A program made the position numbers and the translations under genes. Positions 1 to 11,278 of a stretch of 64,000 bases of DNA are shown here, piece after piece. The stretch comes from Balaenoptera acutorostrata (taxonomy: Eukaryota > Chordata > Mammalia > Artiodactyla > Balaenopteridae). The stretch lies in assembly GCF_949987535.1 (NCBI RefSeq), contig NC_080077.1, forward strand, positions 36,359,389 to 36,423,388. The letters are read 5' to 3'. The first letter of the stretch is position 1. Every line of letters starts with the position of its first letter. The notes beneath the pieces are model-generated. The model did no database searches and was not told where the DNA came from. It was given only the letters and a program-made list of their open reading frames with translations.

Positions 1-1523
1 TTTGAGGCTTTGACCAAGCCAATCAGAAACCGAGCTCTTCTTATGAAGAGATTACTTTTTAGTCATTGTTATAATCTGCAGTGTCTAGTACAGAGTTTTG
101 CACGTGGCAAGGACTCACATTTTAAGTTAAATAACCATCTGTCTGGTATGAATGTAAAATGTATATTCTAATTTTATTTAGTGTTTAAGGAAAGGCACAG
201 ATCTCTTATTTGGAAATGAAGAAAAATACTTTATTCTCTAATGAATTACCTCCTTCTTCCTTAATGAAATACCTCCTTTGGATTAATCCTCAATCTGTGT
301 TTTCATCATAACACATTAATTATAATTTTTTTTAAAACTATGTTTAAATAATACTGCATTTACTCAAAGAAAAAGTCCCCTATTCCAAATGTAGCAGTCC
401 ATTCTAATTTTTGAATGCATGGCAGGAAAACTGTGTAGACTCCAAATTAAGCTACTGAGAGTCAAAGATTAGAGTAACCCATTGCCTCTTTTTCCATGAA
501 AGTTTCACTTTTCCCCCTTTATTTCTCGTCTAACCTAGGTTAGAAAGGGAACATTTCTCTATTCCATGCTTAAAATCCACTTCAGATTTTTTGGCTTCCT
601 TATCTTTGATTTCTTTAGTTAAAGCAGTCTGGAAGCAGCAAGGTCAACTCTTAGGAGATGGAAAAGAGCATTTTAAGTTTAACCATATCTCTGTCTCTAG
701 TCAACAGAGGCTCCAAATTAACGAGCTCTGAAGAGATCCAAGTCTAGTCCCTGCTGGACTGTGCTGTGGGACCTGGAGAGGGCAAGGACACCAACTGAAT
801 AATAGAGTGCCTTGGTGACAGTGGAACTTATTCACCCCAGGGATAAAAAAGTACCATTAAAAGCAAATAGCATCTAATTAGAATCTTCTCTTCATTCAGG
901 TTTCTTCTGAAGATGAATTTTCTTTCATTTTACAATAGATTATAGATCCATCATCTGAATTCAAATTGCAATTGCTTTGTGAGACTGAGATGAGATAGAT
1001 CACTCGGGTTCCCTATTCACTGATGTCTGCACAAAAGAGTGATTGGAGAGGATACAAGCAGAGCACTTTAAAAATGGTCACAAAATTGTTTTATTTATGT
1101 TTGTAAAATATATTCTCTCCAGAGAATTCTGCTCAACTTGGAGACAACAGCTCTTTCAGGGAGGTCTTTCTTATTCATATGTTCCAGCTGGGTTGAGCAA
1201 AATCTTGAGAAGACAAAGTTATACTTCTCAGGTTGATAGACTTTGCCAGAATGGCTCAGGGAGAGAAAGGTAAGAAAAGGTATTCTGCTTATTTGTTTAT
1301 CCCAGAGTCGAAACTAGGAGAAAGTAAACAATTGCTTAAAAATTTTAAGTACTAAATCCACCAGCTATAAGAAGCTGTATATGTCACTAAACACATAATT
1401 CATAGTCAAGACAATCTGACTATCTCCCTGGAAGATGCTAATATGCAGTGCAGTTCTTTCAAAGTAGCTATTTGAAAGATATTTAGTGATTTAGAGATTG
1501 ATTTTAAGTGTTTACAGTGTGTT
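1..1523. other. Non-coding interval, no gene seen
   Basis: AT-rich DNA without a convincing exon, RNA gene or clear repeat. The open frames present are short (76 codons or fewer), lack recognisable domains and look like chance. It could hold regulatory sequence, but nothing in it can be named. Confidence 0.6.
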
Positions 1524-1751
1524 AGGCAAATTACATATATATATGTACATATATATGTATATATGTGTGTGTGTGTGTGTGTGTATGTATATATATATAC
1601 ATATATATATAGATTTTTTTTTTTTTTGGCTGCGCCACACATTTTATGGGATCTTAGTTCCCCAACCAGGGATTGAACCCAGCCACAGCAGTGAAAGTGC
1701 AAAGTCCTAACCACTGGACCGCCAGGGAACTCCCAAGGCAATTTACCTATA
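1524..1751 (-). mobile_element. CHR-1-type tRNA-derived SINE with microsatellite tail
   Basis: The SINE body (about 1628-1735) reads on the minus strand. Its head, at the right end, is the reverse complement of the CHR-type start (ends ggcagttccctgg-like), and a B-box-like segment lies near 1668-1680. A T-run at 1614-1627 is its A-tail. The flanks aggcaaattacatata (1524-1539) and aggcaatttacctata (1736-1751) match at 14 of 16 positions and look like an aged TSD. If so, the AT/GT microsatellite between the left flank and the T-run lies inside the insertion, as an extension of the tail. The exact subfamily is not decided. Confidence 0.85.
1536..1613. repeat. Compound (AT)n/(GT)n microsatellite
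   Basis: Alternating purine-pyrimidine tract: AT dinucleotides, then about ten GT units near 1564-1584, then AT again. It sits directly at the tail of the SINE and probably grew from it. Long AT/GT tracts of this kind are usually length-polymorphic. Confidence 0.9.
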
Positions 1752-1754
1752 TTT

Positions 1755-1940
1755 TAAAATTTAATCTGCATGGTAATCCTGGGAGTTAGGTATCAATAGC
1801 TCCATTTTAAGGAGGAATGGAGTAGGCTTTAAAGAAGGGAAGCAATTTCACCAGGGTCTCACTGGACACTGGGTTCACACACAGGTTGCCCTTTCTCCAA
1901 AGCCTGTGTTCCTTACACTACATCACACTGCCTTTCTAGG
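1755..1940 (-). repeat. MIR remnant
   Basis: The order of segments matches the reverse complement of the MIR core: cattttaaggagga where MIR has the fourth-exon-like 'attttacagatgagg' phrase, then caatttcaccagggtctcac, then a degraded 'gggttc' box and the end segment. Highly diverged, so the boundaries are approximate. Confidence 0.6.
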
Positions 1941-2849
1941 AAAAATAGTCTTCAGAATTATTGACTTATTTCATACTGCTTTCTTTATGAGAACGCAAAA
2001 TTACATCAGAGCAAATCTTCTCAGACCCAACCATTATGTGGAAAAGAATTCAATACAAACAGTAATTCTGTGAATGGAGAACTATATGTAAATCTCCCGT
2101 TAATATTTCCTAGTAGGCAATTTTTAAAACTTTGTAATTTCACTTAAACAATATAATCTTGATGTTCATTATGAACCAATCCCTTGGCATCCTGTTTGAT
2201 TAAAAAGCAAATGAAAAGGCAAATCCAATTAAGTACTAGTTTCTTAAAGTTCTTTCTTCATTTGACTCCTAGACAACACACTTCTTTTCTCACTGGTCAT
2301 TCCTTCTTACTCTCACTAGCTCCTCGTTGTCTCCCTGGTATTTTAACAAACAGGCTTAATCCTCTAACCTCTGTATTTATCCTCACTCCCTTTGCCAATA
2401 AATTCATACTTAGTAAAAGATCAGTCTGAATAGTCCCAAATCATCATTTCCATTCACGAACTTTCCCCTTAATCTTTTTTTTCGTCTATAAATACTTCAT
2501 TATATTTTTTTAGTCTTTTAAAAAACATAATTACAACATTATCATACCTCAACAAATAAATAATAATTCTAAATTAAAATTTAACAATAAGCCTACATTC
2601 CCCTTAATCTTGATACTTATAACCCAACTGCCTTCGCAAGATCTCTGTTTACGTATAGGCATCTCAAATATAAGATGTCAAAAGACAAATTTCTCATTCT
2701 CCCCCACCAAAATGTTTCTCTATTAGTTTTTTCTAATAAAAGACAATGCCATCCTTCTAGTTTTCAGCATCCTTGATTGTTATCTTTCTCTAACACTTTA
2801 CATCCAATCTTTGAATAAATAGACATTACTGTCAAAATATGCCCAGAGT
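1941..2849. other. AT-rich interval with possible ancient L1 3' UTR remnant
   Basis: No gene seen. The stretch near 2505-2600, with phrases like aaaacataattacaacatta and aacaaataaataataattc, resembles old mammalian L1 3' UTR sequence, but divergence is high. The rest cannot be assigned. Confidence 0.4.
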
Positions 2850-3505
2850 TTGATGATCTCTCCTGATCTAAGCAATCAATTACAGCAAAGATCTTTTTTC
2901 AGTAGCCTTCTGGCTGGTCTCCCTGCTTCTTCTACTCTTGCTCTTTCCAGTTTATTCTCACAAGGCAGTCAAAATAGATCTTTAGAAATACAAAACTTTA
3001 TTTTTTATGTTTTCCTCTGCTCTAACCCCTTCAACGGCTCTGCATGTCACTCATACAATGCCCTTAAAATGGTCCACAAGGCTTTGTATGCCGACTCCCT
3101 CTCCCTTTTCTACGCTCTCCCTCGACCATGCCAAGCACAGGCCTATGTTAGTTTCTTCAGTTTACTGTTCCCTCAGATCTCTCCGTAACTCGCTCCTTCA
3201 AGTTCTCTGCTGAAATGTCCCCTCGTCATTGAAGCTGCTCCTGAGGGCTGTGTATAAGGCTATTCTTCCCAGGGCTCAGCACTCCCTATCCCCTTACACA
3301 GCATCATTTTTACCCTTTATGCTTTTCACACCAGACATGTTACACGTTTATCTGCACATAGAATGGATCCCCCAACCGTAAGCTAACTGGAGGGCAAGGA
3401 CTTCTTCTATTTTTCAATACTCTTTTCCCAGCCACCAACAAGGAACAGTGCCTGCCACAAACAAGGTGCTTAGAAAATACTTAAAGAATGAATAAGTGAA
3501 GTATA
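2850..3505 (+). repeat. L2 LINE 3' end
   Basis: Collinear with the plus strand of the L2 3' region: ggctggtctccctgcttct (near 2913), the 'cagtcaaaatagatctt' phrase, a 'ccttcaacggctctgcatg' segment, 'aactggagggcaaggacttc' near 3388, and the terminal 'tgcttagaaaatacttaaagaatgaataa' type ending near 3470-3500. The 112-codon open frame at 2850-3188 is a chance frame inside this dead element. The left boundary is approximate. Confidence 0.8.
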
Positions 3506-4039
3506 ACCAGTGAGATAAACAGGCAATCAGAATGTCTTAAAGTCTTTATTGGAAGTGGCAAGAATCTTCACATGGTCAAAAAACATAAACAATTTAGAAT
3601 ATTTGGGACACAAGAGGAATAATGTGGCAAAAGAACTGTTGAAAAGCAAAAGTGGAATATTTTACATGGCTTCACTTTAGAACGATAGCTTCAAGTCTAG
3701 GATCTCAGAAAAAAAATCATGAGCAAAATAACTTAGTTCATCCATTAATAAGCATTACGCAAAATTAACAACATAACGAAAACTTTCAGTCCACTGGGTG
3801 TTAAAATTTAACAGAAACCACTTGAGTTTCATAGGTCTTTAAGAGATTTAGCTGATGCTCATTCCAAGGGACCCTTAACAGATAACACACAGATAAACTG
3901 AAATAGTCCAAAAGTTTCTCATTAGAAATGTAACTGGGAGCATTTTTATATAACTTTTAAAATTTTGAGCAAGGCCTGGGTACCAAATCAAATTTTGTCC
4001 TTAATAAGCTTTGAGACTCTGGATGGAGTGGCATGCAAT
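3506..4039. other. Non-coding interval, no gene seen
   Basis: AT-rich sequence without a recognisable repeat, exon or RNA gene. Confidence 0.5.
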
Positions 4040-4345
4040 TCCTTGGAGCCATATTTCCTGTTTATAAAACAAGAATAGATAGCCATTCCTGTATCACGTG
4101 GTTGTTATGAGGATCAAATAAGAAACATCTACTAACACAGTATGGAACGTGGAGTGGAGTCATCAAGATTCCTAAATTTTAGCCCTTGGTCCCCGTGTAC
4201 TTAACTGTAGCCTTAGAGAAGACAATTGACCTTATAGGTTTCAGCTCCTATATCTACAAAATCAAGTGGTATGGCTACTTGATCTTCAGGGTCTTTAAAT
4301 TTTAAGATATGCTACATAGCCTTTGAAAAGCGTTAAGTAAACATG
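4040..4345 (+). repeat. Two adjacent MIR remnants
   Basis: A MIR 3' half (tttcctgtttataaaacaag, then ggttgttatgaggatcaaat, near 4055-4125) is followed by a second, more complete but diverged copy at about 4145-4345 (gtggagtggagtc ... tttcagctcctatatctac ... gcgttaagtaaac). Both are on the plus strand. Boundaries are approximate. Confidence 0.6.
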
Positions 4346-4744
4346 TGAATATTTGGTACTAAAACAAACAGCTGCAGCAAAAATGATGCTTATATCCTCT
4401 GTATCTACTCAAGAACAGTTTCTGCGGTGCTAAACCAACCCTGCCCCACACTCACACCTTCTGCTCCAGAGTTATCTACAACACTCAAGGTGTGCCAGTC
4501 ACCCACATACCCACCTGCCTCAGAAAAATAGCTACTATAAATATTAAGATGGTGAAGCCATAAACCCAGCTTGTGATTACTAAACTAGTCTATGCACTAA
4601 ACAGCCCAGCACTGTCGCAAGTGGATCACTTTTTTTTTTTTTCAGAAAATTATGATGCCAGCAATAGACAATGGCAGCTTCTTAAAAACATCATAATTAA
4701 ACAGCTGTTGTAAATACAGGAGATCAAAGCTTTTTATTTAATAG

Positions 4745-4865
4745 TGAATAAATCGGTTTGTGACTCAGTTTCCTCATTTGAACAACAAAAAAAAGATAAT
4801 TTGTCATGTCTTATAGATTGTAAGGAGACATATACTTCAAAATGACCTTTGTGTTTTGAAGAACA
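4745..4865 (+). repeat. MIR 3' fragment
   Basis: The phrase tgactcagtttcctcatttg (from 4762) is the well-conserved MIR core segment. The following sequence is diverged. Confidence 0.5.
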
Positions 4866-5116
4866 ATAGTGTAAATGACCTTTTCTCTCACAGTCTATCA
4901 ACTGTAGATCTCTTTGAAATGTTTCTAATAAAGTGATAATTGAAGCTCATTACTACTAGGTTATTGCATGATCCTAAAGGACACTAATAGTAAAAAATAT
5001 AAATAACTTATAATCAGCAGTGTCAGCACAATGAGCATTTTATCCTTCTCCAATTGTTAAAAATGTGGCTCTCTCATGCAAAAACCCTTTCAGATGTACC
5101 TCCAACTTTTCATCTT

Positions 5117-5481
5117 AAGAATGGTTTTCTTGGGCTTTCCTGGTGGCGCAGTGGTTGAGAATCTCCCTGCCAGTGCAGGGGACACGGGTTCGAGCCCTGG
5201 TCTGGGAAGATCCCACATGCCGCGGAGCAACTAGGCCCGTGAGCCACAACTACTGAGCCTGCGCGTCTGGAGCCTGTGCTCCACAACAAGAGAGGCTGCG
5301 AGAGTGAGAGGCCCGCGCACCGTGATGAAGAGTGGCCCCCGCTCGCCGCAACTGGAGAAAGCCCTCGCACAGAAACGAAGACCCAACACAGCCAAAAATA
5401 AATAAATAAATTAATAATAATTAAAAAAAATTTGGCAAAATATAAAATTTGCTATAAAAAAAAAAAAGAATGGTTTTCTTG
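5117..5481 (+). mobile_element. CHR-2 SINE, + strand, with 16 bp TSD
   Basis: tRNA-Glu-derived SINE of about 330 bp. The identical 16 bp flank aagaatggttttcttg occurs at 5117-5132 and 5466-5481. Internal Pol III promoter elements are visible: A box tggcgcagtgg at 5144-5154 and B box ggttcgagccc at 5187-5197. The body ends in an AATAAATAAATAA-type tail near 5397, an extra AT-rich stretch and an A-run. It carries a single copy of the gatgaagag unit, unlike the copies at 16.9 and 27.9 kb. The open frame on the opposite strand (5110-5370) is SINE-derived and not a gene. Confidence 0.97.
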
Positions 5482-8400
5482 AGGTAAACCAATCGTGAAT
5501 CATAGAATAATAAACACTCAGGAGCTAATCTTTATGGTTTGCCTATTTAGCTCATTGAAATAATCAGTGAAGATGCTAATTTTGAAAGTACAATGAATTC
5601 TACATTATGTAGTAAAGTCTAGATACTAAGGTCTATTAAGATTGGCAGTGATAACTATGGTTTCTGGCATCACCTGCTGTGAGGTTTTACAAAGAGTAGG
5701 GCGAGTAACAGATACTTCCCTGATCTCACCCTCATCTGTGAAATTTCTTTTAAGACTCTTAAATCCTAGCAAATAATTAGTTCTGCAATATGAATATAGC
5801 CTTTAATAAGGCAAATAAATAATCCAAGTACACTCTCCAACAACGATGGCCCCCTGAAATAGAATAAAGTTGTTTTAAATCATCTGAGTTGTTTTAAATC
5901 ATTTGAGTTATGACGGTTATTTCTTTCATTTGTAGTTACATATTTCAAAGGAACTCCTTTTTTGGGGGGGGGGACCAATCTCTTTTAACGGAGACAATAA
6001 CATCACAAACCTTTTGGAAACACTCAGAATGAAATCATATGTTTTTTTCTTTTTTCTTTTTGGTTTGTTTGTTTCCTGTTCAAGAACTTAAATCTTCTTT
6101 TATTAACTGTCATGTTTATGAAGTGGCATTGCAGCTTGCCTTTCCCACCGGGCAGTCCCTCTCTTCCCTCCTCTTCTCCCTCCCCAGCCCACCCCCATGA
6201 ATTTCACCACTCTTCTCCTGTGTTAATTTGCACACCTCACCTGCTCCCCTGTAATTGACCGTTGCTGTGTGTGTGGTATTTGAAGGGGCAGGGAAAGAAT
6301 AATGAGAGGAATGTGCGTGTCAGCTTCCTCTGCCTGATACACAGCCATCAGAGCTGGGTTTCTGCCCTCTCCTTGGATTTAGTGAAAATACATAAGTAAT
6401 GATCCTTCATAGCACTTTGAATATCATCCAAAGAACCCAAAGTGCTTTATAAATATGATGCCCTTGACACTGAGTGCCACTCATTATTCTCTTTCGAGAG
6501 AGGCAGAGCAATCCTCATCCCAGAGGCCAGACTTTGAGGACATTCGGTGCTAGATCCTTTGACTCGCACATCTGGGAATGTGAACTGAGAAATCGCTACC
6601 ACTCAGGCTCTGGATGTATCCTGGACTCAAAAAGTCTGCATGATTAAGCGGGTGAGCAGCAGACAACACCACCACCACCCTCCCCAGGCATTTCCCCTGA
6701 TTAGCCTGAAATCCAGCCCATATTCTTAATGTGACTATTTTGGTCTGTGGGTTCATATTAGGTTCACAGATGAAAATAAGCAAAATCAAGGTCCAAAATT
6801 CCACTTGGAACCAGGAAGACTTTGAATTTCAACTTTAGAATAGTCTTTTGTGTTTGTGATTACCAGTGTGGGTTACCTGGGAATTTAATCGAAACTAAAG
6901 TATCTTAAATGAATATTGCATACAATTCTGAAAGTTAAGATTAACTTCCACTGACTAATATGTTGTTTTCAACTTTGTGATTTTGCCGGGAAAATGCCTC
7001 AAAGCAATATAAAAGTGTATAGCATCTGTTTGCTAGCTAATACATGGAGGGTCACCTCTGAAATTCCCAAGCTATTGTTTATGATGACATTTATCCTTTA
7101 TTAGAAATGGTCACTTATATATACCTCAGCCAAATATTATGTACTGGATATTTGTATTAATATCCCAAATCCAGATGCAGAGTCTACATTCTTAACCAAT
7201 CATCCTTGATATTGTTTGTGACATTTTAGGGATATTTGAAAATCATGGAGCTAGAATATCTTTTGCAAAACCAAAGAAATACAATAAGCAGTTATGAATT
7301 AATGATGCTCGTATTTTGACTAATTAGATAGATTTTAATTTTTCTTTTCTCATTTACTTGAAGCAAACATTAATCTGGATGAAGAGAAAAAAATACATTT
7401 CTTTTCAAAGTAAAGTATAGTGGCATGACATTATAGTTACTCTTTACGGTGTGGCAAAGACTAAGAGTAAAGGGAAATAAAAGAAATTGTTCTTTAATGT
7501 ATTAGGGATTTATAAATCTCATTGCTTTATTCCACGGTCACTGTAACTTTTGAAAGTGAATGTGGTCGTTAACCATCTGGTTTACTACGAAGTTAACTAA
7601 AAAAGTGTCTCGGAAACGCCAAAACTGGCTTCAACTCCCAATGCTAGTTTATTGCTCCACGGGCCCTAGCATGTCTAAACTCAAGGGAAGACGGTGCTTG
7701 TATGGCAGTGCAGCACGGCAAACACCTGGAATATATTCTCCAGAGTGAAAACAGCAGGGAACTGACCAGAAATAACCTCTCTCATATTATTGCTTCAATT
7801 AGACCAAAACAACTTTCCCTTTGAAAACTTAATAATAAACACTGCAGGTCATTCACTTGTTTTGAGCCCCTTTGGGAGAGAGGAGCAGATGTATCCCCTT
7901 AGCTAGCCCCCTTGCTGTCATAGAGACAAGAGGCACAAATCAGGACAGATATTGATTTTAATTGGAACCAACAGCAGCTACATGCCATATTAATTTTCAC
8001 ATCTTCCTACAAAAAAATTTTTTTCAAATGTTGGTTTCTGGTTCTGTGAGGTTGATTAGACAGAGTGATATAATTAATGCATTTGTAGACTGAACAATAC
8101 TTAAGCAAACTTAAGTACTTCTAAAAGTCTTACCGTGAACGAAAAGCATAGAAGAAAACATCCTTAATAAATTAGATTCTTGTTTACGACCAGTGAATGG
8201 GCATTTTCCTTAATAGCTTTTACTGGAGTCCGAAAGTTGCCACAGATATAGCGAGAACAAGCAGCAAAGAGAAACTTTTATAAACCTAGATGGTTTGTGT
8301 TGTTATTTTTCTTCCCTTAATTAGACTTGTCCAATGAAGTTGTTTCCACACAAAACAAAATTGACCTTCAAATGTGCCTTCTTTACCCTCACTAGATCTC

Positions 8401-8559
8401 AACATCCTCTAAACATAAAAGTAATGCCATTGTCTTTATGAAGAAACAAAATTTCCTCCCAGTTCTATCTTTCCCCACACAGGCTGGGAGGTGCAGTATG
8501 TTCTATGCTTATTCTACCCATATACAAATTTAGTTGCTTGCTGACCCCCCTCAGAGTAG
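5482..8559. other. Long non-repeat interval, possible conserved non-coding DNA
   Basis: About 3 kb with little recognisable repeat and no exon. It contains a 19 bp tandem duplication (5869-5906), a G-run (5961-5971) and two stretches of mixed composition (about 6100-6480 and 7830-8330) that look single-copy and carry several TAATTA/TTAATTG-type words. No function can be read from one sequence. Confidence 0.4.
5869..5906. repeat. 19 bp tandem duplication
   Basis: gttgttttaaatcatctga at 5869-5887 is followed directly by gttgttttaaatcatttga at 5888-5906. One mismatch in 19 implies a fairly recent local duplication. Confidence 0.95.
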
Positions 8560-8700
8560 TTCTCAGACTTTCCCAGGCTCCACATTTAGATATTCTGTAA
8601 CAGCAGGTCTAGGGTGGGGCCCAGGAATCTGCATTTATAACCAGCACTCCAGGTCATTCTGATCCAGGTGATCCAAGTTTGGGAGAACACTGACCTGGCA
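8560..8700 (+). repeat. MER5A-like hAT remnant
   Basis: The phrases cagcaggtctagggtggggc and aggaatctgcatttataacc, followed by gatccaggtgatccaagttt, are those of MER5A, a short non-autonomous hAT-Charlie element. Ends are approximate and no TSD was resolved. Confidence 0.75.
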
Positions 8701-10174
8701 GCTTTGAGCCTAGATAATAATGACACTTAAAGAGATGGAGACTAAAATGGTGCAGTCTCAACTCATTTATTCCCATAGTGGCAAAATAAACAAGCTGGTA
8801 AAATTGTAATCATAGATCTCAAAAGACAGCATTTATATGTGATTTAGCTTAATTCATTCAGCTCTCCAACTAATATTTATTGAGAACTATTGTTTGAGCA
8901 GTAATGTGCTGGGTATCAAGGGAGAAAATGTTCAACAGGAAAGAGAAGGTTTTCATTGTAATTCCAGGTTACTGAGATGGGTCTATAGTTTATGTGTGTG
9001 TGCTCTTATTTACAAGGTTTATATTAAAGAAGAGGAAAAAAATAAGAATAAAGTGAGTTATTTGGCAGGAAAAAAAAAACACGAAAACTATCAATTTTTG
9101 TCCTCTTACCTTAAAAATCCATAGTTTCAATTTTTGCTCTAATATATAGCATTTCCATCACATCTGCAGACAAAAGATTGTTTTAATAGACAGTGATATA
9201 TCCTTACTATGTTATTGAAATTATGCCTTTGTGTTTAATGATAGAAAAATATTTATGCTGAATTGTAAATTAAAAAACAGATCTCAAAATACTATCTATG
9301 TATGATAATACATTTTTGTGATAATAAATATCTATTGTATGCTAGAAAAAAGGTTCTATCCAGCGAGATTACAGATTATTTTTACTCTTTTTCCTTTGCT
9401 TGTCCATATTTTCTACATTTGCAACCATGTATTACTATTTGTTTACATATTACTTTAATACTAGGTTTAAAAAAATGTATTTTCAAGTTGACTGTTACAT
9501 ACCAGCTGGGAACTTGTGAAATAGCAAGGGTGCCAGAAAATAAGACCAGATACAGAACATTCTAGAAGGGAACTTCTTGGGCTGCTTTATCTTTCTCTTT
9601 TCTTCAGTACTCCCAGCCTTACTGGAGAGAGTTGCAAGATAGGACTGTAATTTAGAGTTAAAAGATACGTTATAAATTAAATTAAAAGATATGGCTGAGG
9701 CTGAGGCAAACCCTAGATACAGATCTGGGACTAGTCAATCTCCACCAAGGCTGCAAGGAAGTGAATAAAATCTTATTTGAAAACCTTAGGCAAAATGGGT
9801 AATAAGAAACTGTCCCTGGGTTTGGAAATATCAATACTTGGAAATAGAAAATACTCACCCTTACCTATACTATATTTGTAAATATATCAGTAGTAATTTA
9901 CAAATATGTGGAAATTTTCAGAGAAAGTTAAAAAATAGTCCTAACAAATTCTTATCAGGTTTTGTTTATTTTATTGCTGCTTTTTAAACATTTGAACTGA
10001 CTAACCCTCAAGAACATACTATAGAATTAAGAAAATATGAATAAAATGTAAAAAAAAAAAAAATAAGAGAACCAAGGTAAAAAGCAAAGAAAAAGGATAC
10101 TCAACCCAAGGGTCTTAATATTAGTTGGCTTGCATAAAGACAAAGGGAAAAAAATAATGATGACAACAACAAAA
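8701..10174. other. Non-coding interval, no gene seen
   Basis: AT-rich. The stretch near 8845-8930 (aatatttattgagaactat ... gtgctgggtatcaaggg) resembles a common old mammalian repeat phrase. Open frames at 8894-9124 and 9302-9565 (76 and 87 codons) show no recognisable protein features. Confidence 0.5.
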
Positions 10175-10365
10175 CAATAACCACATTTTACTGAGCATCT
10201 GCTAAGTGCTGGACACTGCTGGGCAGTTTATATAATCATCTCCCATCTTGACACAACCCTGAAAGGAAGACAATAATAACCACATATACCCGTGAGGAAA
10301 CAGAATTCAGAAAGATTAAGTGAATTGCCCAAGGCCAGTTCACATCACATAAGTGGTGGAACAAT
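10175..10365 (-). repeat. MIR remnant
   Basis: Reverse-complement MIR order is preserved: attttactgagcatctgcta, gtgctggacactgctgggca, aatcatctcccatctt, a gaggaaacagaattcag core, and gaattgcccaaggccag. Moderately diverged. Confidence 0.8.
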
Positions 10366-10634
10366 TGTATATTATATGATGTTTAGAAACATGGCTGAAC
10401 AACTCCATATTATACCATTCTGAAATGTTTAGAACATTAATACATATCATTGATATATATTTATTCTTCTATTCAATCATTGGACAAACCAGTGGAAAAC
10501 AAACAGACAAAACTCCCTGCCCTCCTGGCCTTTCTAATTGGAAGAATATCGACGAGTCATTTATGTAGTATGGTAGATAGTGGTAAATGCCACGAAGGAG
10601 AATAAGGCAGGGAAGAAGCCTAGGTAACGTTGAT

Positions 10635-10663
10635 GGGGGGCGGGGGTGGGATGGGGGCGTGGG
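10635..10663 (+). other. G-quadruplex-type motif
   Basis: Successive G-runs of 6, 5, 3, 5 and 3 are separated by loops of 1, 1, 2 and 3 bases. This satisfies the usual G3+N1-7 pattern on the plus strand. Folding in the cell is not shown. Confidence 0.75.
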
Positions 10664-11251
10664 CACCTCCTGGAGGTCTTTGTCTTCCTAAAATTGAGGT
10701 ACCTTTTAATAACACTTTTTGAGAGGTATAGACATTACAGTACCTTGCTTATTTTCAAAGCAAGCTATACACAATCTTTCTTGGAGGGGGTGAGGGCTAG
10801 GGAAAGCTGTTTTCTAGTATAAAAATAGGCTACATGTGATCTGATAGTCCTTTTCCATATTATAGTCTTAAGAGTAGGATCTCCTCAAGAGGAATTCATA
10901 GTTCTTTTTACCTCTTTCTTTTGTACTCCTTTTTCTCTCGCTTCACTGATTTTAAGTCAGTTTTGGGAGCTTGGCAAGATCTGTTTGTGCCAAAGCTTCC
11001 TTGTTCTCTAAGCAGGTTTTCCCAAGCTCGGGTTTAAAAGACCCCCTGGAGAAGCACTACAAGACAAACACTAATTAGCGTAACAATTTATTAAGGAAGA
11101 TCTTTGATCTTTTCTCACCTACCCAGTTGCCTAGTTCTGCTTTGTCTCCACAATTATAAAATGTGTTTACATAACTAATTAACACAACAGATTGAGTTTT
11201 ACTGAGTACATGATAATAAGTGGTCCAAATGGTTTGATCTCATGATAAAGG

Positions 11252-11278
11252 AGGAAGTGTTGGGAATTAGCACTTCCT
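11252..11278. repeat. Inverted repeat, 8 bp arms
   Basis: aggaagtg at 11252-11259 and cacttcct at 11271-11278 are perfect reverse complements around an 11 bp loop. The arms carry GGAA cores facing each other. Could be chance. Confidence 0.6.

Noticed and set aside
5187..5197. B-box-like promoter suggesting a tRNA gene
   Set aside because: It belongs to the tRNA-derived head of a CHR-2 SINE with TSD; no complete cloverleaf gene.
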